The notes beneath the pieces were generated by a model, which was given only the letters and a program-made list of their open reading frames with translations, was not told the origin of the DNA and did no database searches. DNA of 64,000 nucleotides from Brachionus plicatilis. Its lineage: Eukaryota > Rotifera > Eurotatoria > Ploima > Brachionidae. Location: positions 160,551 through 224,550 of the forward strand of contig QEOQ01000191.1 of assembly GCA_010279815.1 (NCBI GenBank), read 5' to 3'. Positions within the stretch are counted from its first letter, which is position 1; each line of letters opens with the position of its first letter. Shown here piece by piece: positions 1 to 9,800 of the stretch. The translations under genes and the position numbers were made by a program.

Positions 1-244
1 TTTTTATATTATCTGAAGGAGCTTTAGCTCGGTACAGATATACAAATAAATAAACAAAATAATACTTATCAAGATATATTGAATAACCAACTCCATTGTG
101 TAATTGCTACCTTACTATTTCTTCTTTTTTCATGAAACTTGAACTATTTAAACGTGTGCCACATGTAACAATTTATTCCAATTTATATCTTTTCAACTTT
201 CATTATATTAGCTTATTTACTTTTTTTTGATTTTGAGCAAGCAG

Positions 245-357
245 TTGTCGGACAAGAGCCTACTAGCGATTCAGTCATTGATAAAAATTATGTTGTTGAA
301 GCTACAGTAGAAGATACAGTGGATTTACCAAGAAAAGGAGGAAGACCAAAGAAATAA
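245..357 (+). CDS. Possible last exon ending in an AT-hook-like tail
   Basis: A pyrimidine-rich stretch ending in GCAAGCAG at 237-244 looks like a splice acceptor. It is followed by an open frame of about 37 codons ending at TAA 355-357. The frame is acidic in the middle (EATVEDTVD) and ends RKGGRPKK, a basic GRP-type AT-hook-like tail. The base composition is less AT-rich than the surroundings. The rest of the gene would lie left of the window. It could equally be the end of a transposon-encoded protein. I do not recognise the family. Confidence 0.3.
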
Positions 358-414
358 ACAACTCAGAGAAAAAAACTTAAAAAAAATAATCGTTTATATT
401 TTTTATAATTTTTT

Positions 415-650
415 ATATTTTGTCATATTATATAAATATTTTCGTCACTAAAATTAGTTTTTTTTGTCTACGAATAAGGTTTTATTTTGTCAGTGAAAAA
501 TTATTAAAAAGTCATCTCAATATATAAATTTGTCAGTCGTTTAGTTTTTTGTCAGAATAATTAGCTTTTTATAGTCAGCTAAAACAAATAAAATTAGTCA
601 CCACTTTTAGTTATTTTTGTCATCTTAAAAAAAATTAATTTGTCACCCCC
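415..650. repeat. Irregular array of TTTGTCA motifs
   Basis: The motif TTTGTCA or close variants (TCGTCA, TAGTCA) recurs about nine times in some 235 bp, at irregular 15-50 bp spacing and mostly on the plus strand. It looks like subterminal repeats of a decayed DNA transposon, but no ends or target duplication were found. Confidence 0.35.
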
Positions 651-1059
651 AAAAAATATAAGCCTTTAAATTTTTAGTAAATGTTTACAAAAAAAATTTC
701 GGTTTATTTTTTTTTCTGAAAACATGTATTTGGTTTATTTTAATTATGTTTTGTTTGATTTAATAAATTTGTTTTTGATTGAATAAATTTGTTCATTTTT
801 TATCATATTTGTTGGGAATCTACAAAATTAGTTATATTAAAATATTAAAATTCAATAAAATTTAAACTATTCGAAATTCAAATTTCTTATTACCGATTAA
901 ATCAGAAAAAATTCGCTAACGTTAATAAACGGTAGTTAACAAGGTTAACGGTATTAAAATTTTTAATTTTTTAAATAAATTATAAAATAAAATTTTTAAT
1001 TTTTAAATGTTGGTCTAACAAAAAAAATAAAAAAACGTTAATAACGTTAACGATGATAA
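651..1059. other. AT-rich intergenic stretch
   Basis: No gene seen. Short TTAACGTTAA-type palindromes occur at about 915-950 and 1034-1052. The rest is simple AT-rich sequence. Confidence 0.5.
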
Positions 1060-1377
1060 CTGTTTATTACCATTAGTGATGAGAGATGCAAAATTCTTAC
1101 AGGAGTTTCAAAAGAAAATTTCTTGGATATTTATTATTTGATTTCAAAAGCTCAATTTCCAGGCAAAGTTTCGTTAATAAATGCTCTTGGATTTTATATG
1201 ACAAAATTGAGAACAGGAGTGAGTGCAAAAGAACTTTCAGCATTTTTCCCATTTGCTTCTTATGATCAAATAAAAAGATGTGCTCGCCATGTTAGAGAAA
1301 TAATAAATAATGAGTTTACACCTCTGAACATTAGCTTTATTAACGAAACTTTGCCTGGAGCTTTTGAAGTTAAATAA
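1060..1377 (+). pseudogene. HTH fragment of a DDE_Tnp_4-type transposase
   Basis: The open frame contains ERCKILTGVSKENF, then KLRTGVSAKELSAFF, then a helix ending before NNEFTPLNISF. This arrangement is typical of the helix-turn-helix region preceding the DDE_Tnp_4 catalytic domain of Harbinger/ISL2EU-like transposases. No start codon lies upstream in frame, and the catalytic domain is absent. The first 69 bp are also the left arm of an inverted repeat, whose right arm continues on the minus strand into the N-terminal part of the same protein. Confidence 0.6.
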
Positions 1378-1440
1378 TAAATATCCAAGAAATTTTCTTT
1401 TGAAACTCATGTAAGAATTTTGCATCTCTCATCACTAATG
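1071..1440. repeat. Fold-back inverted repeat, 69-bp arms
   Basis: Bases 1071-1139 and 1372-1440 are reverse complements with one mismatch, separated by 232 bp. Both arms encode the same transposase segment, so this is an inverted duplication inside a transposase gene rather than a pair of transposon termini. Confidence 0.9.
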
Positions 1441-2675
1441 GCTGCAAAATCCAGCGATAGAAGTTCTGTTGATGCTTGAGGTTCTTGAGTTTGGTTTTAT
1501 TGATTGTAATTGCTGGGAACAGTTTCAATATCTTCGGTTATATTTTGATTTGCTACAGTCAATCCTCGGTATAACGAACTACTTGGGCGGAAAATTCGGT
1601 ATTCGTTATATCGAATTTCGTTATATCGAAATTCCCATATAAAATGATAGGGACCAAAAAATTTTTAAACCAAATTTTATAAAAAAAATAAAACAAATAG
1701 TTAATTTTTTTGAAAAAAATCGGTTACAGATGGTTGCTTGGTAAAGCTACTTTCAATTATTAAATTTTCAATATTAAATAAAAAATTAATTATATTAGAA
1801 TAGTAGAAGCATTAACGTTGTATTCTTTGGCCAACTTTGAAGTGGTTATTTTTTGCTCAGTATGCTTTTTTATAATATCTATCTTGACTTCAAGAGATAT
1901 ACATTTTCTCTTTTTGCAAACTTGTTTTTCATTCATTTTTATCAATTAGAAATTTTAGATAAACAATAATTAGTAATTGTCAAGTATTTATTTACTATTT
2001 TTTATTATCAAGGTCATAGTGAGTGAATCGAGCGAAATTTTAGAAATCAATATAAAATTTTATTGGTTAAAAATATGAAAAAATATTGCAATTTTGGAGT
2101 GAAAGATTGAATAATCTATTATAATTTTATTTATATCTAATTAAAAAAAAAGTAAAACGAAAATAAAATTCCGCTCAATTTACATTGAATTCACTCAAGA
2201 TGTGTTAAATAACGAATGTCATTTTTTTAAAATTCGTTATATAAAGGTTTTTTTCTTAAGAAAAGTATTACTCGTTTTTTTTTCTTAGTTCGTTATATCG
2301 GGATTTCGTTATAAAGAGGTTCGTTGTATCAAAGAAAATTAGCAATCTTTTTCCTTTATAAAAAATCGGTTCCTGGATTCATATTCGTAATATAGAGGAG
2401 TTCGTTATATGGGGGTTCGTTATACGGAGGATCGACTGTAATTCGTAAAAAAGTTTTTTTTCACCATTTTTTTGTTTATCATTGCAGGTTTTAGAAAGGT
2501 TTCTATGACATTCTCGACAGACCCATTTGTAAGTGGTGTGATCAATAGAACACTTTTGCATTAAACGGACTAACCAAGGAGAAGAAATTCGAATTTTATT
2601 CCTATTAGCAATAACAGAGGCTTTTGAATTTTTATCAAATCGAATCGAGCATACAGCACATTTATAGAGAGTCAT
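1372..2675 (-). pseudogene. Transposase N-terminus with zinc-finger-like domain, split by a Tigger insertion
   Basis: On the minus strand, ATG at 2675 opens MTLYKCAVCSIRF, with two later CxxC/CxxH-like pairs (KWVCRECHRNL), a small zinc-binding domain. The frame runs to 2439, is interrupted by the element at 1556-2438, and resumes at 1555 in the same frame once the element and one TA are removed. It then reaches the ISDERCKIL segment at 1440-1372. There is one in-frame TAA. It is the N-terminal half of the transposase whose HTH continues on the plus strand at 1140-1377. DDE_Tnp_4-type is the best guess for the family. Confidence 0.6.
1556..2438 (-). mobile_element. pogo/Tigger-like element, internally deleted (883 bp)
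   Basis: The ends carry similar inverted repeats starting CAGTC(A/G)ATCCTC, with AT-rich subterminal TTCGTTATA repeats, and a TA target duplication (1554-1555, 2439-2440). On the minus strand it retains the transposase N-terminus around 1935-1830 (HTH: IDIIKKHTEQKITTSKLAKE). After a deletion of the catalytic core it keeps the C-terminus, stop 1701-1703. The C-terminus reads QPSVTDFF (1713-1736), a PIP-box. The relic at 35.7-36.6 kb is the same family. Confidence 0.88.
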
Positions 2676-3873
2676 TTATTTAAGAAAAGAGAAGAACAGA
2701 GTGAAAATTAGTTTTATATAAAAACTTTTTCTGGATTGACTAAGATAAAAATAAAGCTTGGTTTACTATCCAGTTTAAAAAAATTACGTTTTTTTTACTG
2801 TAAATGATTTATTATGAATAAAAAAAGAAAGATAAATATTTAAATGAAGAGGTTTAAATCCAATAAAACTTATTAAGTAATTTTAATAAAAAATATTTCA
2901 TGGATAATATTAAAATATATATAAAAAATACAATTTCATTAAAAATTAAATTGAAAAAAAAATAAATTTATTCATATAATTTTATCCAAATTTTTAATTT
3001 TTACAAATAAAAAACAAATTAATTACGTTTTTTAAATTTTGATCTTATCTAAAGGAATGAAGCGAAGCATTTTTAATATATTGTTAAGAGACAAAAAAAT
3101 AAGTAATAAAAGTATCTTTGAAAATTTTTGAGTTGGGGATATTTTACTCCAGAGACTCTAAAAGACAAACACCTTTTATTTTGTTTAATTTAGTTTATTT
3201 TGATAAACTATAAAAGTTACCAAAATATAAATTTAATTTTCAGATTCCTTAAAGAAATTTGTTCAAGAAAACTTTTTACCAGGGAAAAATAAGTATCCAT
3301 ATCACCGTTATAGAACTAAAAAGAAAGATTCCCGGCTAAAATGTGCCAAAACTTTTGATTATAAAGCATGAAAAATTCAATCATATTGAACTAAATTACA
3401 TAAATTCTAAATCAGCACATTCAAATTTATATGAATATTTGAAAAAAAAAATTGTCTGAGGCATATTTCATATCTTCAACAAGTATTGCCCCATATCCTT
3501 TATACTTAAAAAACTTTAAATCTCTCAAATTTTTAAATATTGGAAAATTAGGTAAATTTTGAACGTAAAATGACCACAACTTTTGAACGAAAAGTCATGA
3601 AATAAATTTGAAAATAGTTCCAGGATCGTGAGACAATTTTGCACAAGAGTAGGAGGTTTGTTTTTCAAAAATAATAAATTATGGTCGAGGAGTATTTAGA
3701 TACAGGGGAATGTGTTGACTTTTGGGTTTAAAAACCGGTAGAAGCAAAGTCGGAGAAGTCTGACTAAAATTCTACAATCATAAGGTCTAGGCCTACCATC
3801 GTAGAACATATTCTCTTTCAATTTCAAAAATTATTGTCAGCCATTATGTCTCACCCGTTATAATGACTTTATA
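2676..3873. other. AT-rich intergenic DNA, no gene seen
   Basis: A short coding-like stretch follows a TTTTCAG at 3242 (a basic segment with YHRYRTKKKD, stop at about 3370). It is too short to assign and is probably transposon debris. Around 3486 the sequence ATTGCCCCATATCCTTTA matches an internal part of the terminal repeats of the Mutator-like element at 47.7-49.2 kb. Confidence 0.5.
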
Positions 3874-4431
3874 TAACCGTAAAACCTGACAAACTAGCCC
3901 AGGGCTAAAAATTAGTATTAGCCTATAAGTACCCCACTTTTCGACGATATAAGCCCACCCCCGAAAATAAACATAGGCCCAGGGCTTTAAATAAGTACCT
4001 TATACTTAATTTATCATAAATTAAATCCAAGCTCATAATGCAACAAAAAAAATAAATATAAGCTCATGAGGTATTAAAAAAAGAATTAAATACAAGCCAA
4101 TGAGCTTAAAATAAATTTGAATTTAAAAATAATTTTTAGTGGATACCAAAACCGATGATGATGATGAAAATGATTAATTTTTTTTCTTTTATTTTATTTT
4201 TAAAAACTATAATGGAACATTATTTTATATTTCTTTTATTTAAAATTTAACTAAATTCCAATTTTCCATTACTTAATAAATAAATGTGTACATATGCCCA
4301 TGGTCAGACTAATTTTTTATAACTTATAAGCTCTGGGCTTCTCCTAAAATGAGATAATTATAAGGTTAATATTATTTTGCGCCCCAATTAATTTAGTATA
4401 AGCCAAAGGGCTAGTATGTCATGTTTTACGG
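3874..4431. mobile_element. Non-autonomous DNA transposon, about 560 bp
   Basis: The left end ACCGTAAAACCTGACAAACT is the inverse of the right end (AGTATGTCATGTTTTACGGT at about 4412-4431) with few mismatches. Flanking ACTTTAT occurs at both sides (about 3866 and 4432), a possible imperfect target duplication. The interior has repeated AGCCCAGGGCT and AAGCTCATG-type motifs and no ORF. Superfamily unknown. Confidence 0.6.
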
Positions 4432-4436
4432 TACTT

Positions 4437-4560
4437 TATTGAATTTTGTATCATGCTGCATTCACGGAACTAATTTAAACCTTTTAGAAAAAAGCTACTC
4501 AATTTTTTATCATTTTGTTCTGTTCATTTGTACTTTATTTCACAAAACCAAAATTTTAAA
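4437..4560 (+). repeat. Partial copy of dispersed repeat R1
   Basis: The motif order GCATTCACGGAACTAA, TTTTGTTCTGTTC, then TTTCACAAAACC matches repeats at about 11.0-11.4 kb and 59.34-60.36 kb. Only the distal part is present here. Confidence 0.6.
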
Positions 4561-4843
4561 AGGTCGCAACCTTAGCAGCTCAGAATGATAAAAATGTATG
4601 GACTTTAAAAAAACTTGAAAAAGATTTTTACCATTTTTCTATGATTTTTGATTAAAAAATAAAATTCGTCTCAAAAAATTTATTTAAGTCATGAAAAAAG
4701 CCCAAAGTCAGATTTTATCACTCTTTTAAAATGAACCATTAAAAATTAAATCAAATTCAGAACATCATTTTTCATTTATCACCAAATCATTTCGCTTATT
4801 TATTTCTCGAACAAAAAATCAAGATATCTGAATTTTCCGTATA

Positions 4844-5675
4844 CAGTAAAATCCCTCAAATGTGAACACCGGCCGTCGCGGTCAAATTTTGTTCACTTAC
4901 GGGGGTGTTCACATTTGAGGACGATCTCGTAAAAGTGAACAGTTCACATTTACGAGATTTTCATTCAACCAAAAAAAAGTTTATTTTTAAATTATAATAA
5001 TAATTAAAACACACAGATAATGCATGTAAATAAAAATTGTATTGAATAATAAAACAAAAATCATTTCAAAAATAAATTTCAAAAATGTCTACTTCAAAGC
5101 CAATTCAATACCAAAAATTAACTTTGGAAGATAAGTATAAACTTTTATTAAAAGCCGAATCCACGAAAAGTTCACAGCGTAGTTTAGCAAAAGAATTCGA
5201 CTTATCGCTTGGTGCAGTAAATAAAATTCTCAAACAAAAAAATGAGATTACTGAAATGTATAAATCTGGCATCGAATGATTGGAGACATAAGGCTTTATT
5301 TAGTTAACAATAACCCTAGTTTATGTAAAGAATTTATGACATTCGAAAATAATTTCTTAGATTCAACAAATATTAAGCAATCTAAAATTGTAGATTTTTT
5401 TAAAAATTAATTTTATATGTATTTTGTATACTTTTATGTAAATATTATTAAAAAAATTATTGAAAATGACAGTAAATAAATTTTGGTTTTCATTTTTTTT
5501 GTTCACTTTTTCCCATTTTTTAGTGTTCACATACCGAATGTTCACATTTGAGAATGTTCACATTAGAGGGATTTTGGCCCATGTTAAAAGGTTCATTTTG
5601 GTCGGTCGCAAAGAATTTGCGTTCACTTACGGGGGTGTTCACATTTGAGGATGTTCATTTTGAGGAATTTTACTG
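4844..5675 (+). mobile_element. pogo/Tigger-like element, internally deleted (832 bp)
   Basis: It starts CAGTAAAATCCCTCAAA and ends with the inverse (TTTTGAGGAATTTTACTG), flanked by TA at 4842-4843 and 5676-5677. Subterminal repeats (GTTCACTTACGGGGGTGTTCACATTTGAGGA) occur at 4890-4922 and again at 5621-5652. The interior encodes only the two ends of a transposase. Confidence 0.9.
5085..5410 (+). pseudogene. Tigger-like transposase remnant: N-terminal HTH plus C-terminal PIP-box
   Basis: ATG at 5085 opens a 64-codon frame with a CENP-B/pogo-type HTH (SQRSLAKEFDLSLGAVNKIL) and stops at 5277-5279. A second frame, from about 5280, runs through SLCKEFMTFENNFLD to QSKIVDFF (5378-5401) and stops at 5408-5410. 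The DDE core is deleted. The QxxIxxFF pattern matches the PCNA-interacting consensus. Confidence 0.8.
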
Positions 5676-5677
5676 TA

Positions 5678-6779
5678 TTTTAATCTTGATAGTCAAAGTT
5701 ACATAACCATAACATTTGGTTTCATCAATTTATTGAACATGTCATCCTCTTTCTTAATTCTTATTTTAATAAGCTGCTTTTCAAATTCTTTTTAAAGGAT
5801 GATTATCTGTCTAAAATAGGCAACTTGAAGATCATGATCATGATCACATGACCAAAGCTTAATTAAATAAAATCTCAATAAAATTATGAAATAACCTTTT
5901 TATTTTACTTTTTAATTAAACATTAAAAGTTGAATATTTAAATTTGAAAAAAATTCTTTTTATTCTAATTGATCTTTAACACATAAATCTAAAATCTCTA
6001 TTTGAAAACTTTAAATTTGAACTATAAAATTATTTTGACTGTTGTAAATGATCATTCATTATTTTAAGTAATAGATCCACTAATATTTAAAATTTTTAGA
6101 AATCTGAAGTTAATGAATTGATTTTTTATTAAATAGGCTTGTAAAGAAATGAATATCATTTTAATTATTATTTTAAGGCATGAATGACATTAAACATTAC
6201 TTCTTTACTCACATAAAATATTTTTCTAATTTTTTAATCATCAATTTTTTATAAAAACAAATGAAAAAAAACTATTAATTCAATTTAATAATTAAGTTTA
6301 TTTAAATGTTTATTAAAATTAAACAAATTTAAATTTAAGATTGTTATTTAGCCCAGTTGACCACCAAATTAATTAAATTATTCAAAAAATAAATTATTTT
6401 AAAAAAAATGGAAATATATGGCAAATGCCGATATACTGACGTAGAGCATTCCAAGGCTGTCATGATAATGCATACCTGTGTCATTTGTCTTTTAAAAAAT
6501 GCATAAAACTACTAACAAGATAAATTAATAAAAAATTATCAAACCAAGTGGTTTATTAAAAAAAAAAATCCATTTAATAAAGCGCCATAGGCTGCTTTTA
6601 TTATCGCATAAAAGAGAAACGTTTTTTAATTTATTAATTAATTAGTTAACTAAATAAAACTTTTAAGTCAAGTAGGTCACATGATCTCGTTTAGGCTACT
6701 AAATCGGCTCGAGATCAAAAACTTTTTTTTAACTATTTAATATTTAATTTAAAAAAAATTAAAAAAAAATTTTTAATTT
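5678..6779. other. AT-rich DNA downstream of the NRBP gene
   Basis: No gene seen. Bases just below 6780 would be the 3' UTR of the minus-strand NRBP gene, with candidate AATAAA signals near 6631-6636. Confidence 0.5.
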
Positions 6780-6884
6780 TTATAAAATTTGATTTTGATG
6801 ACTTGTGTAAACATTTTCACTCTCTATGAATTCCAATTTGTTCAATGCTTGACTCAAACGATTACATAACGTTTCTTTATCAAG
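6780..6884 (-). CDS. NRBP1: NRBP terminal exon
   Basis: After TTTAAG the 34 codons contain NRLSQALNKLEF and end at TAA 6780-6782. They align with the LLEETLNKFNF end of animal NRBP. Phase 0. Found by homology; too short for ORF callers. Confidence 0.85.
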   Translation of the reverse strand, partial: LDKETLCNRLSQALNKLEFIESENVYTSHQNQIL

Positions 6885-9800
6885 CTTAAATTAGAATAAA
6901 ATTTTAGCAACTCAATTAAACAACAATTTAGAAAAGTTGTTAATTGATAATTTTTAAAAAATTTATTTAAATTTTAAATTTTAAATGAGACACAATTTTT
7001 TATAATTTTTATAAAAATCAGTTCATTTGTTTCAATTTGTAATAATAAGAAATTTATGTTTTTATTGATGTTACTGTGTCTTGAAAAATGAAGATCCGAC
7101 CTTTCAAAAAATTCTCAACATAAAATTAAATTTTTGAATCCAAGGGTGGTTTCAAAGTAGAAATCAGAAAGTGCCAAAAAATATTAAAACCATTATCCAT
7201 TTATTCTTTGATTCTTTATTTATTAAATTTATTTAAAATTTTAAAGTTAATTCACAGACATTGTCCTACTTAAAATAATGCGCCCCTATTGTGCCATTTT
7301 AATTTAATAAACTATTTACATTATTATTAAATTATCGAAAGAAAATATAAATGTCATATTTGATCATGGATTTGGTAATTTTTAAGTCTCAAAACAGAAT
7401 TTTGACAAGATTCTTAGAATGAAAAATTTTTTTTATAGAAACAATTTTTTTTTAAGACTTTAGTATGATTTTACTTAGCCTTCTAATTTTTTTCATCATT
7501 TCTTTGTTCAACAATCTAATTGCTGAAATTTTTCAAACAAAATTTATAATTATTGAATTCTTTCGATCCATATGAGATAATTTTTTTTAATAATTAAAAT
7601 TTCAATTTTCATTAAAAATTATTTAACAGATTCTAATTTTTTACATTAAAATTTGTGTATTAAAAAGACAATTTTGTAAATGTAAAACAAAATCGTCCAA
7701 ATACATTTAACTGATAATTCTCAGGAAATTAATTTTTTAAATAAAATTTTAAAACATAGGTTTCTCAAAATTGTAATTATTATAATTTTGTTTTAAAAAA
7801 TATAACAATTAGATAGTTAAGATACGATGAAAAAAACTAAAGACTTTAAAAATAATTCCATAATCTTTAAAAAATGAATGTCACATGTTTTTGGTAACTC
7901 TTCGAAAATAAATTTTATTTTGAGTTTTTTTTCTTAAAGATTATTCAAAAAAATTTAAGGATTGAAGAAGAATTTTTTTTAATAATCAAATTAAAAAGAT
8001 CAATCGATTTTTAATTAATTTTGAAAAAAAAGGCTTGGAAATTTAATATTATTGAAATAAAATTGTTTAAGTTAATATTTTGATCAATTAACAATAAGTC
8101 TTATTTGCTTAAATAAATGAATTATATTCAATACCTCATTTACTAAACCATGGTCAATTAGTTCATCGGCTAAATCATTTACGGTATCTGTTTTGTTCAG
8201 AGGTGATTGAATCAAGCGAGCAGTGCGATCCTCGAACGTTATTGTTACGGATAGCTTAAAAAAACAAAAGCTTAGTAATTCTTTTAAATGCTAATTGAAT
8301 CTTTTATTAACTTTATATTAATAAAATCTAAAATTTATTTTTTTTAAATAAAATAATTAAAATTGGATTCAGAGTTGTTTTTAAGTCACACAGTTTTTAT
8401 TAAAAGTAAAATTTAATAATATTTAATCTTTTATTTGAAAAGTTTGCATTAATAAATAAAAATTATTTAAGTATTACAATTTTTAAAATATCTCAAAAAC
8501 TTAATATTCATTTTCAGAAAGATGGTGAAATTCTCTTCAATAATAGCGATGTTTAGTTGGGGATCAGGTTTCTATGAAAGTAAAAATTTGTTTTTTCGGC
8601 AAAAAAATATTGAAATTTTAAAAAACTAATATCATTCTCAAAAAGCTTTGAATTTTCTGAATCGAATTGTATGTCGCATTAGAATTTTTTTCGAATGGTA
8701 TTTAAAAAAAATCAATTCTCGAAATATATAAGGCTTTTTTTTGAATCTAAATATCTTCAAAATTATACTTTCTGGACAGAAGCTAAACACAAAATTAGTA
8801 AGTTGTTGAAGCTATCTATTAGAAAAAAATAGGGTTTTTAAAAGTTTCAAAAAAATAAAAATCTTGAAAAATAAAACTTATTTAATTTATAAAATAAACA
8901 TAAATTTTCAAATTAATTGACACTTTAAAAACTTTTAAAATATTTTGGCTTTTTAAAAAAAAGCGGTGGTCAGTGTACTAAGAGGACCCAAGTAATGTCT
9001 ATTGTAAATTCCTAATTTTATATGTTTTTCCCTTTCTGTCAATCAATAAATATTTGGAACGGCAAAAAAATCATGTGGCCCCGACCATGAGTGCATGAAA
9101 CGGTTAGATATTCAATTTCATGTGAACACCACGACTGAGAACTGCAACTTTAATTTTGATTTAAAAATTATTTCATTTTAAAATAAAATTCAAGTTTAAA
9201 TATTTTTTTTGAAGTGACTTTGACTTTAAAAAAAATTTAAAAAAAAGAAGAAATTATGGCATGTTGAATTTTATGATCAAATGATCAAATGCTCAATTAA
9301 AAAGTAAGCATAATAATTTCTTAAATTAACGAAATGATTTTTTTTTTATTGGTAATGATTTAACATATTATGCTACAGTCTCAAAAAATTAATTTAAGAT
9401 GATCATAAAATAAATGGATTAATAATCGATTTTTAAAATTAAAAAGAGTAAAAATCAGAAAGACAAAAAACTTAACTTCGCAAAGATAATAAAATTAAAA
9501 AGCCAAATAATACCGTATTCCCTTGTTCGATAATGCAGCGCCACAACCTAGAACACATGATTGGCGCAGGCGCTATACTAAATCTCGCCCATGTTAAATT
9601 CAACTTAACTTGTGTTGCATGCGCCAAAACCGTATTTCGGGTTGTGGCGATGCACTATATCCAGGGTCTTGAGAATGGTGCTGCATTATTTGAATGATTT
9701 AAAAAGAAAATATAAAAATAATTCAAGACAATATTTTTTAATTTTAAATTCTTTTTTATTTTTAAACTTTAATGCCGCACCAAATACTTAATTAAAAAAA

